Shown here piece by piece: positions 9,369 through 16,342 of a DNA stretch of 42,333 bases. Position 1 is the first letter of the stretch; the number at the start of each line of letters is the position of its first letter. The position numbers were made by a program, and so were the translations under genes. The DNA is from Methanomassiliicoccales archaeon (GTDB taxonomy: Archaea > Thermoplasmatota > Thermoplasmata > RBG-16-68-12 > SOIM01): the NCBI GenBank assembly GCA_030593295.1, contig JAUVHO010000015.1:1-42333 (forward strand). Reading direction: 5' to 3'. The notes under the pieces are model-generated. The model searched no databases and was not told the origin of the DNA. It worked only from the letters and a program-made list of their open reading frames with translations.

Positions 9369-10457
9369 ATGAACGAGTCTGGTGATGTGGAAGAAGCCGA
9401 TGCCAGAAGGTCGAAGAAGATATTCATTCTGTGCATTGTCTTTGTCATCCTGAGCCTTTTCGTATCTCTTGCCGATCCAGGCATTTCCACCTTCATCTTC
9501 GTTTCCATATCCATAATTCCGCTGGCATATGTCATGGGAAAGGCGACGGAGGAACTGGCTGCTCACCTGGGACCCGGTCCAGGGGGTCTGCTGAACGCGA
9601 CCTTCGGCAACGCCACCGAGCTCATAATCGCCGTTTTCGCCCTGAGCTCTGGAATGATCGAGATCGTGAAAGCGTCCATCACCGGCTCGATAATCGGGAA
9701 CATATTGCTGGTCCTGGGCATCAGCATGCTGGTCGGGGGAACTCGATACAAGGAACAGGAGTTCGAATCCAGTGCGGCAACCACCCGGTCGACCATGTTG
9801 ACCCTCGCGGTCATCGCTTTGGCCATGCCGACTCTTTTCGTGCTTTTCGTGCATGAGGCCGGCGTCGAAGGAATAACCGATGCCATGAGCATTGGGATAT
9901 CCGGCATCCTCATCGCGGCATACATCCTGGGATTGGTCTTCTCTCTGAAGACGCATAAGCACTTCTATAATCCCCGGGGCGAAGAGGGTGAGCCCATCTG
10001 GAGCAAAAGAAGGGGCATTATCGTACTGACTTTTGCGACCATCGGGGTCGCCATCCTGAGCGAACTGCTGATATCGTCCGTTGAATCCTCCATAATGGTA
10101 ACCGGCATCTCGGAAATATTCATAGGCGTCATCGTGATCGCCATCGTGGGCAATGCGGCGGAGCACGGCAGCGCCGTCTTGATGGCATGGAAGAACAAGA
10201 TGAACTTGAGTGTCGGGATAGCAATCAGTTCCAGCACCCAGATCGCACTCTTCGTGGCGCCTGTCCTGGTCTTCATCTCCCACCTTTTCGCCACCCCTAT
10301 GACCTTGGCCTTCGAGATATTCGAGCTGGTGGCCATCGCTTTGGCAGTCGTGGTTGTCCATATGGTCTCTGCTGACGGGAAATCCAACTGGTACGAAGGC
10401 GTCCTTCTGATTATGGTTTACACGATCATAGCGATAGGGTTCTTCTTCCACCCTTAG
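9369..10457 (+). CDS. CaCA family cation antiporter (Ca2+/H+ or Na+/Ca2+ type)
   Basis: About 362 residues with roughly 11 hydrophobic helices. Two inverted half-repeats carry the family alpha motifs: GNATE (about residues 80-84) in the first half and GNAAEHGSA in the second; the glutamates are the ion-binding residues in this family. The pattern is closest to the VCX1/ChaA-type calcium/proton exchangers. I place the start at ATG 9369 because a TATA-like box sits about 29 bases upstream and the first helix begins just after RRSKK. An in-frame ATG at 9330 would add 13 hydrophobic residues encoded by the TATA region itself. The MFS gene follows after 10 bases, so the two transporters may form an operon. 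The transported ion is inferred from the family. Confidence 0.9.
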   Translation: MNESGDVEEADARRSKKIFILCIVFVILSLFVSLADPGISTFIFVSISIIPLAYVMGKATEELAAHLGPGPGGLLNATFGNATELIIAVFALSSGMIEIVKASITGSIIGNILLVLGISMLVGGTRYKEQEFESSAATTRSTMLTLAVIALAMPTLFVLFVHEAGVEGITDAMSIGISGILIAAYILGLVFSLKTHKHFYNPRGEEGEPIWSKRRGIIVLTFATIGVAILSELLISSVESSIMVTGISEIFIGVIVIAIVGNAAEHGSAVLMAWKNKMNLSVGIAISSSTQIALFVAPVLVFISHLFATPMTLAFEIFELVAIALAVVVVHMVSADGKSNWYEGVLLIMVYTIIAIGFFFHP

Positions 10458-10467
10458 GGAGGAGCGG

Positions 10468-11640
10468 ATGAGATCTTCGATAAAGAGATTTGGTGCCGGC
10501 CTTTCGGCCAACGTCGTTCTTCTTGCCGTCGTCAGCTTCTTCGTTGACCTCAGCAGTGAGATAATCTTCCCCCTGCTCCCCTTCTTCATGGTCATCCAGC
10601 TTGGGGCCAGCTACTTTATCGTAGGGATTATGGAGGGTGTCGCAGAGTTCGTTGCATCTGTCATCAAGGTGTTCTCAGGGCACCTGTCCGACCGGGCCGA
10701 GAAGAGGAAACCGTTCATCTCCGGTGGATACGGCCATTCCGCCATAATGAAGCTCTTCTTCTCTCTCTCCGCCGTCTGGCAGCACTTCTTCGTTTTTAGG
10801 ATCTTGGAGAGGGTGGGCAAGGGGATCCGTGAACCGGCCAGGGACGCTCTTGTGGCCGAGTCCACCTCTCCCAAGACCTTGGGGAAGGCGTTCGGCTTCC
10901 AACGGGCCCTCGATACCGGCGGTGCCATTCTGGGACCGATCTTCGGAATAATCCTGCTCGCCATCTTCGCGACCTCGTACCAGCCCATCTTTCTCATCGC
11001 AGCGATCCCAGCATTCGTCGCCTTCGGGCTCTCATTGCTGTTGAAGGAAAAGAGGAAGTCCAAGAAGGACAAGGTCAGGGTCAAGATAGGTTTCAAGTTC
11101 CTGCCCATCCGGTTGAGGGTCTTCGTTGTGATCGCCACCATCTTCGCCCTGGGCAACTTCTCGTTCTTCTTCGTGATGCTGAGGGCTGTGGACCTGGGGG
11201 AGAGCCAAGTGATGGCGCTGGCGTTCTATCTGCTGATGAACATCTGGTTTGCCGCTTCGTCGATCCCTGCGGGGGCTTTGAGCGATAAGATAGGACGGGT
11301 GCCAACAATAGCGATCGGCTACGTGTTCTTCGCCGCCATGAGCTTCCTGTTCGCGTATGAGATAGGAGCGATCTTGATCGCATTCTCTTTCATAATGTTC
11401 GGTCTATCCAATGGATTCATCGACGGGGTCCAGAGAGCGTTCGTCAGCGATCTCGCACCCGAGGGCATCAAGGCCACCTGCCTGGGAACCTACCACATGA
11501 GCGTGGGGATTGGAAAACTCACAGCCAGTATCCTTGCAGGCGCCTTGTGGACCTTCGTCGGTGTCCAGTACGCGTTCCTCTACGGGATGGTACTATCTGT
11601 CATCGCCGCAACGATGCTCACGAGCATAATGAGGAAATGA
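10468..11640 (+). CDS. Major facilitator superfamily transporter
   Basis: 390 residues with about 12 hydrophobic segments. The loop after helix 2 has GHLSDRAEKRKPF, an MFS motif A (GxxxDRxxR/K), and the second half has the matching GALSDKIGRVP. The loop between helices 6 and 7 is basic (KEKRKSKKDK). The ATG at 10468 follows GGGAGGAG with about five bases of spacing. The gene lies 10 bases after the CaCA antiporter on the same strand and ends one base before the stop of the convergent MTH1187-type gene. The architecture suggests a drug or metabolite exporter, but the substrate cannot be read from the sequence. Confidence 0.9.
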   Translation: MRSSIKRFGAGLSANVVLLAVVSFFVDLSSEIIFPLLPFFMVIQLGASYFIVGIMEGVAEFVASVIKVFSGHLSDRAEKRKPFISGGYGHSAIMKLFFSLSAVWQHFFVFRILERVGKGIREPARDALVAESTSPKTLGKAFGFQRALDTGGAILGPIFGIILLAIFATSYQPIFLIAAIPAFVAFGLSLLLKEKRKSKKDKVRVKIGFKFLPIRLRVFVVIATIFALGNFSFFFVMLRAVDLGESQVMALAFYLLMNIWFAASSIPAGALSDKIGRVPTIAIGYVFFAAMSFLFAYEIGAILIAFSFIMFGLSNGFIDGVQRAFVSDLAPEGIKATCLGTYHMSVGIGKLTASILAGALWTFVGVQYAFLYGMVLSVIAATMLTSIMRK

Positions 11641-11641
11641 A

Positions 11642-11947
11642 TCACTTCTCCAGTTCTTTGCCGAGCCGGCTCTCCACGGATGCGATCTTCTTCTCCATCT
11701 CCCCCACAGCATGCTTTCTGTCATCCATCTTTATTGTGGTGACGACCCTCTCACAGTCCTCCAATACTGCCAGGTGACATCTCCTTATCGTTCTCATTAC
11801 CGGCTTGTACTCGCCTTCCAGTATCGTTCCCATGGGGGTGAACTGGTACTTCAGTCCGCTCTCATCCACGATGTCCAATGCCTTGGCCACGTGCTTGCTC
11901 ACACTCTCTCCCGCTCCAACTGGCAATATGCTGAATTCGACTATCAT
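11642..11947 (-). CDS. MTH1187/YkoF-type small thiamine-binding-domain protein
   Basis: 101 residues, the usual length of the single-domain MTH1187 (UPF0045) family. Recognisable features are the N-terminal EFSILPVG strand, the SVSKHVAKAL helix, the FTPMGTILEG motif in the middle and a C-terminal helix with KIASVESRLG. Known members form ferredoxin-like tetramers, and some bind thiamine or related ligands; a role in thiamine salvage is only inference here. It lies 20 bases downstream of rtcB on the same strand and may share its transcript. Confidence 0.88.
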   Translation of the reverse strand: MIVEFSILPVGAGESVSKHVAKALDIVDESGLKYQFTPMGTILEGEYKPVMRTIRRCHLAVLEDCERVVTTIKMDDRKHAVGEMEKKIASVESRLGKELEK

Positions 11948-11967
11948 TCCATCCGCCTCCGCCCCAT

Positions 11968-13425
11968 CTACCCTTTCATGACACCCATAGGGCGCATCCT
12001 TGCAACGATCTTGGATAGTCCCGCGCCGTCTGCGATCCTTACCACGTCATCGATGTCCTTGTATGCATCCGGGGCCTCCTCCACTATGCCGTCCTTGCTG
12101 GCTGCCCGGATGTAGATGCCCTTACGGCTCAATTGGCTCTTGATCTGATCCACCCTGAACTTTCTCGTCGCGGCCCTCCTTGACATTGTCCTCCCGGCCC
12201 CGTGGCAGGTCGAACCCCATGATTCCTTCACAGCCGCGTCCGTTCCGACCAGCAGGTAGCTGGCGGTTCCCATGTCTCCCGGTATGAGGACCGGCTGGCC
12301 TGTCTCCCGGTAATCCTGAGGGACCTCTTTCCTGCCGCTTCCGAAGGCCCTCGTCGCACCCTTCCTGTGCACACACAGCTCGACCTTCTTTCCCTCTATC
12401 TCGTGCTCTTCGATCTTCGCTATGTTGTGAGCCACATCGTAGATGACCTTGAGACCCATGTCCTCCGCCGGTTGGTCGAAGACCTTCTCGAAGGACTGTC
12501 TGACCCAGTGCAGTATCATCTGCCTGTTCGTCCACGCGTAGTTCGCACCGCAGGCCATCGCCTTCAGGTAGTCCTGACCCTCATCGGAATGAATTGGAGC
12601 GCAAGCCAGTTGTCTGTCCAACAGCTTGATGCCGTACTTCTTTCCAGCCCGTTCCATGACCCTGATGTAATCTGATGCGATCTGGTGACCGCAGCCCCTG
12701 GATCCGGTGTGGATCATTACGACTACCTGGTCCTTATGGGTCACTCCCCACTTGCTGGCAATCTCCGGCTGGAGTATCTTTTCCACCCTCTGGATCTCCA
12801 GGAAGTGGTTTCCCCCACCAAGGCTCCCGAGCTGGGGCTTCCCCCTCTCGATGGCCTTCTGGCTGACCTTCTCCGAGTCCGCTATCTTGTAGCATCCGTT
12901 CTCCTCCAGGTGTTCAAGGTCACCGTCCCATCCGTACCCTTCGCCGACGGCCCATCCAGCTCCTTCTTCCAGAACCCTCCTGAGCGTCTGGTTGTCCACG
13001 TGGATCTTTCCTCTGGAACCCACACCCGAAGGCACGTTCTCGAACATCTTGTTCACAAGGTCCTTGGTCTTTGGAGTTACATCGTTGACGTTCATGTTCG
13101 TGGTCAGCATCCTGACACCGCAGTTGATGTCGAATCCCACCCCACCGGGGGAGATGACACCGTCATCCATGCCGAAGGCGGCGACGCCACCTATTGGAAA
13201 GCCGTACCCCCAGTGTATGTCCGGCATTGCCATCGAACTGCCCACTATTCCAGGTAGTGTAGCGACGTTCGCAACCTGCTCTGGGGCATTGTCCTTGACC
13301 ACGGATCTTATCATCTTCTCGTCCGCGTAGATTATCCCTCTCGTTCTCATCTCGCTCTTGTACTTCTGGGGGATCTCGTAGCGGAAATCATCCAGCTTCT
13401 TTACGGGGCCATTCCAATCGTGCAT
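11968..13425 (-). CDS. rtcB: RNA-splicing ligase RtcB
   Basis: About 485 residues, the normal archaeal length, with no intein although many archaeal copies have one. RtcB joins 2',3'-cyclic phosphate or 3'-phosphate ends to 5'-OH ends in tRNA splicing and RNA repair, using GTP and Mn2+. Metal and active-site motifs are present: VGFDINCGVR (about 96-105), GGGNHFLE, HTGSRGCGHQ, HKGATRAFG and TCHGAGR; the His in the last motif (about residue 408) is the guanylylated residue in the family. I choose the ATG at 13425 because AGGTGAGG lies just before it; a GTG at 13434 would lie within that ribosome site. No archease gene is seen beside it. Confidence 0.95.
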   Translation of the reverse strand: MHDWNGPVKKLDDFRYEIPQKYKSEMRTRGIIYADEKMIRSVVKDNAPEQVANVATLPGIVGSSMAMPDIHWGYGFPIGGVAAFGMDDGVISPGGVGFDINCGVRMLTTNMNVNDVTPKTKDLVNKMFENVPSGVGSRGKIHVDNQTLRRVLEEGAGWAVGEGYGWDGDLEHLEENGCYKIADSEKVSQKAIERGKPQLGSLGGGNHFLEIQRVEKILQPEIASKWGVTHKDQVVVMIHTGSRGCGHQIASDYIRVMERAGKKYGIKLLDRQLACAPIHSDEGQDYLKAMACGANYAWTNRQMILHWVRQSFEKVFDQPAEDMGLKVIYDVAHNIAKIEEHEIEGKKVELCVHRKGATRAFGSGRKEVPQDYRETGQPVLIPGDMGTASYLLVGTDAAVKESWGSTCHGAGRTMSRRAATRKFRVDQIKSQLSRKGIYIRAASKDGIVEEAPDAYKDIDDVVRIADGAGLSKIVARMRPMGVMKG

Positions 13426-13567
13426 CGACCTCACCTTGCCTTATCAATGGGATGATTGCTTAAATTGTTTTTGGGAGAGGGTCTGGCTCGAATCGAAATG
13501 GCTCACTCTTTCATTGTGCGGACTTCGCCGTGTCCGTCATCTCAATGCCTCTGTATATGGCTATCAC

Positions 13568-13586
13568 TTTTGATAAACTGTCAAAA
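13568..13586. promoter_or_regulatory. Inverted repeat next to a TATA box, possible operator
   Basis: TTTTGA and TCAAAA are exact inverted copies separated by seven bases. The element sits directly upstream of a TATA-like TTTACAATA (13592-13600), itself about 25 bases before the ATG at 13622. A symmetric site at this place would suit a dimeric regulator that blocks or helps TBP/TFB. Chance occurrence is possible for six-base arms. Confidence 0.3.
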
Positions 13587-13591
13587 ACCCT

Positions 13592-13600
13592 TTTACAATA
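13592..13600 (+). promoter_or_regulatory. TATA-like box for the coiled-coil zinc-ribbon gene
   Basis: TTTACAATA is centred about 26 bases before the ATG at 13622, with no clear ribosome site between them. This spacing suggests a leaderless transcript. Confidence 0.4.
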
Positions 13601-13621
13601 CCCGTTCCATGATTCTCCGCA

Positions 13622-14407
13622 ATGGCTTCCTCAAGTGACGCATTGGGTTATCCCATTCAATCCACCAAAGGGATCAGGATACGTTCAAAGGAAGACCTCA
13701 ACAGAGTTATTGCCCGGGTTCAGAAACGGGAAGCGGCGCTCAGGTCAGTGCAGAACAAGCTCAGGGTCAGGGAGGTCAGGATGGCCGAGGCAGAAAAGAA
13801 GCTCGCCAAGAGAAACGAATTCCTGGACGCCTGGGAGGTCAGCCTCAAGAGCAAAGAATCAGAAATCATGGAAGAGCGCGAAGAGCTTGAGGGAATGAAG
13901 GGAAACCTCAGGGAGATCGGGCAGCAAATGCTCGCTCTGTCGGACAAGACCGATTCCGTCTTCGAAGGCCTTCCATATGATGCTGACATACTGGAGGATT
14001 TCTTGGAAGAGGAGACACCTGCGGAGAAGAAGCCTTTATTGGGCTTTCTGAAGAACAAGCCCAAGAAGAAAAGGGAAGAGTTCCCGAGACGCAAGACCCG
14101 CGCCAAGAAGCAACGTTCTGGGGCCAAGGAAGCTGCCCCATCTAGAAAGGCCAAGACCCTGAGGGACACTCTGAGGGAGAAGCGGGATAGGCTCAAAAAC
14201 ACCGGCCTGGATGAATTGGATGATACTCCCAAGGACACTTCCGTTCTGGATGAGTTGGATGATACTCCCGAGGACACTTCCGGACTGGAAGAACTCGAGG
14301 AGCTGCTTCAGAATGAGGCCTTTTCATGCCCATCATGCAATGCGGACGTCTCTTCCGACGATGACAACTGCCCAGCATGTGGCATTGAACTGAATTGGGG
14401 TGCATGA
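13622..14407 (+). CDS. Coiled-coil protein with C-terminal zinc ribbon
   Basis: 261 residues with no family I can name. Residues about 25-105 form a long charged coiled coil. A basic stretch rich in Lys/Arg (about 130-200) may touch nucleic acid. An acidic linker follows, containing a 13-residue tandem duplication (DELDDTP...). The C-terminus has a zinc ribbon with two Cys pairs, CPSC and CPAC, spaced 14 residues apart. The gene stands alone between rtcB (divergent) and a membrane-protein pair. A role as a nucleic acid-associated or scaffolding factor is possible, but the function is unknown. Confidence 0.8.
   Translation: MASSSDALGYPIQSTKGIRIRSKEDLNRVIARVQKREAALRSVQNKLRVREVRMAEAEKKLAKRNEFLDAWEVSLKSKESEIMEEREELEGMKGNLREIGQQMLALSDKTDSVFEGLPYDADILEDFLEEETPAEKKPLLGFLKNKPKKKREEFPRRKTRAKKQRSGAKEAAPSRKAKTLRDTLREKRDRLKNTGLDELDDTPKDTSVLDELDDTPEDTSGLEELEELLQNEAFSCPSCNADVSSDDDNCPACGIELNWGA
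14210..14287 (+). repeat. 39-base tandem duplication inside a CDS
   Basis: Two adjacent 39-base units encode DELDDTPKDTSVL and DELDDTPEDTSGL. The units are near identical at nucleotide level, which suggests a recent in-frame duplication in the acidic linker of the zinc-ribbon protein. Confidence 0.85.
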
Positions 14408-14562
14408 TTCTTCCAGAATGGACCTTGTTCTGGCTTTCTACATCATTTGTGTGATATAGTGACACCAACTATGACCAGACACAGATTCTGGCTGTAGGTG
14501 TTCAGGGACGATATGTTCAAGTAAGCATATCCGATTATGTCCTGCGAAGGAGCAGGATCAGG

Positions 14563-15054
14563 TTGGTGGAGAACCCAGGGAGTTTCAAGCGACCGGTTGT
14601 GCTCATAGTCACCGCGATTGTCATCATAGTCCTTGCTTTTGCATTGTGGGAGTTCGTCTTGAGCGACCTCATCAGTACCGATGATACCGAATACAAGATC
14701 GAGTTCTGGTCCGGCAGCGAATCGATAGGGAAGGTGAGGATGTCTGAACTGGAAACGCTCCCAACCACCAGCTATGTGGACACGCTCGGTTCTGGCGCCA
14801 CGGACGAGGGACCATGGTTGAAGGATGTCATCCTCCTGATCGTCAACGAGTCCTCGTTGACCAATTCAACTGAGATCACTTTGACAAGTGACCTCACAGG
14901 GGAGGAAAGGACGGTCACATGGGGCGAGATCTCAAACGAATCCAACTCATACATATTGGATTTCACCAACAAGGGAACTACCAAGTTCACATCGCCAGAA
15001 ACGCAAAAGAAAGATAGAGTAAGAGATGTTACTGATATTAGGATAGGAGCGTAG
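14563..15054 (+). CDS. Membrane-anchored extracytoplasmic protein, weakly molybdopterin-binding-domain-like
   Basis: 163 residues. A single N-terminal hydrophobic helix (about 12-33) is followed by an extracellular domain. That domain has a run EFWSGSESIGKVRMSELETLP, then a GPWLKDVILL strand-helix unit, which resembles a shortened sulfite-oxidase-type molybdopterin-binding fold as used in small uptake-associated proteins. No cofactor Cys is visible, so if the fold is right it is unlikely to be a redox enzyme. The start is TTG 14563 or GTG 14566, with AGGAG about ten bases upstream. The gene is followed after four bases by an ECF-S-like membrane protein, so the two probably act together, perhaps as a binding protein and its membrane partner. 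Confidence 0.65.
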   Translation: MVENPGSFKRPVVLIVTAIVIIVLAFALWEFVLSDLISTDDTEYKIEFWSGSESIGKVRMSELETLPTTSYVDTLGSGATDEGPWLKDVILLIVNESSLTNSTEITLTSDLTGEERTVTWGEISNESNSYILDFTNKGTTKFTSPETQKKDRVRDVTDIRIGA

Positions 15055-15058
15055 GGGA

Positions 15059-15646
15059 TTGAGGACGGGAACACCATCCGTGTTTGAAAGTGACGCGCCG
15101 GTCCGCGATAGATATGGATACTTGGGACAAGTCCTGTACACGGTCGCTGTCGTTGCTTCATTCTCATTATTCGTTGCCCTGGCAAAGGGTTACTTCCGCG
15201 TGCCTCTTCACATCCCGGGACATAGTGCCATATATGTGATCCCGCTGATGCTTCTGGGAAGGAACGCATCCAGGAACAGGCTGGGTGGAATAGGGATCGG
15301 AGGTCTATCCGGTGTCATGATGGCCTTCTTCGGATTGGGCGGAGGTTTCCTTCTGGGGATACCGCGGTACTTGTTCATGGGCGCCGTTATCGACGTGATT
15401 CTTTGGAATGGTTCTGCACATTCTGGGGCAGTGAAGCTGGTCGCGGCGGCTGCTCTGGCAAACTTCGCCAAGTTGTTCGTCGGATTGGTCATCGCTTCCA
15501 TGGTCGGGATACCTGTCTTCTTCATACACTTGGGTATCACGTACTCTGTGGTCACACACTTGACGTTTGGAGCAATAGGCGGCCTCTTGGCATTCGGCGC
15601 GATAAAAGCGTTCGGACGATTGCAGAATCAGAGGACTACTGGGTAG
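15059..15646 (+). CDS. Integral membrane protein, ECF substrate-binding-component-like
   Basis: 195 residues with about six hydrophobic segments and Gly-rich helices (GGIGIGGLSG, FFGLGGGFLLG), as in S components of energy-coupling-factor transporters and related vitamin or metal uptake proteins. A HIPGH motif lies near the end of helix 1. No ATPase or T component is encoded nearby, so it would have to use a shared ECF module elsewhere. The TTG start at 15059 comes four bases after the upstream stop, supporting translation as a pair. Its 3' end overlaps the convergent TiaS-like gene by 19 bases. The substrate is unknown. Confidence 0.6.
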   Translation: MRTGTPSVFESDAPVRDRYGYLGQVLYTVAVVASFSLFVALAKGYFRVPLHIPGHSAIYVIPLMLLGRNASRNRLGGIGIGGLSGVMMAFFGLGGGFLLGIPRYLFMGAVIDVILWNGSAHSGAVKLVAAAALANFAKLFVGLVIASMVGIPVFFIHLGITYSVVTHLTFGAIGGLLAFGAIKAFGRLQNQRTTG

Positions 15647-16302
15647 AAGCCCCCTTCACCTTCTTTTACGAAAAGGAGCGGCCTTCCCGCAACTCTGCTC
15701 GGACGAATCCTCTCGGCAGTCATCACTGTTCCCTCTTGGGCCTTCTTTCCGCTGTCCAGCACAATTGTGTTGATACCCATTTCTGACAACCTTTCCACCG
15801 AGACGGAGCTATGCAATTCCCTCAGTCCCTCCAGCAATATGTATCTCCCGTCGGCTCCCGTTGAGCACAGGCCCAGTCCGGCGAGGGCACCGATGATGCC
15901 ATCTCCGCTTCCACCCAGTTCCTCAAGGTAGATGCCGGTTTCCTCAGCCATCTTGACAGCATCCCGTTTGCTCAGAACCTTACCCTGCGCCATCTGGCCG
16001 AACCTTTGAACGGATTTGGGGATGTTGGAAGCGACTGCGAGTCCGGGATCAGAGCCTTCCTGGAACCTCTCCAACACTATCTCCTTCACCGCATCCCGTA
16101 TCTCCCGGCCAGCCATGGCCATTATCACGTTGCAGCTGTTCCTTTTGGTGTACTTGATGGTGGGATGGATGAACAACTGGTGCCTTGTGACCCCTTCCAC
16201 ATCCAGGTCCAGCTCTTTGACGATCCTCCTGGCCAATCTCCCAGTCCCCTCTCCTCCCTCCATGTCCGTGTCATCGATTGAAATGAGAACGGTGGCCTTC
16301 AT
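15628..16302 (-). CDS. TiaS-like protein (IDDTD domain)
   Basis: About 224 residues. The N-terminus has SIDDTDMEGGEGTG, matching the IDDTDS...GT signature at the start of tRNA(Ile2) agmatinylcytidine synthetase (TiaS), which uses agmatine to modify the CAU anticodon. The later Zn-ribbon and OB-fold parts of full-length TiaS (about 400 residues) are missing, so this is probably a paralogue and not TiaS itself. A GGSGDGIIGALAG motif lies in the middle. I choose the ATG at 16302 since translation beginning at the longer TTG (16356) would overlap the upstream gene and put 18 non-family residues before the IDDTD core. It may be co-transcribed with the upstream DUF835 protein gene. Confidence 0.75.
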   Translation of the reverse strand: MKATVLISIDDTDMEGGEGTGRLARRIVKELDLDVEGVTRHQLFIHPTIKYTKRNSCNVIMAMAGREIRDAVKEIVLERFQEGSDPGLAVASNIPKSVQRFGQMAQGKVLSKRDAVKMAEETGIYLEELGGSGDGIIGALAGLGLCSTGADGRYILLEGLRELHSSVSVERLSEMGINTIVLDSGKKAQEGTVMTAERIRPSRVAGRPLLFVKEGEGGFYPVVL

Positions 16303-16342
16303 ACAGTGTACAACTCCGAGATCCTTGAAATGTAATCCGATT

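Noticed and set aside
9312-10595. Long open frame (427 codons) on the reverse strand
   Set aside because: It lies opposite the CaCA antiporter gene and start of the MFS gene, has a low-complexity Asp/His/Gln-rich composition and no domain. It is the shadow of the real frames.
11968-13425. Intein in RtcB
   Set aside because: The frame is of normal ligase length and all catalytic motifs are contiguous, with no insertion.
14408-14562. Intergenic hairpin CCAGAA/TTCTGG as a tRNA or small RNA
   Set aside because: The stem is only six bases with no cloverleaf arms; at most it is a weak 3' hairpin of the preceding gene.
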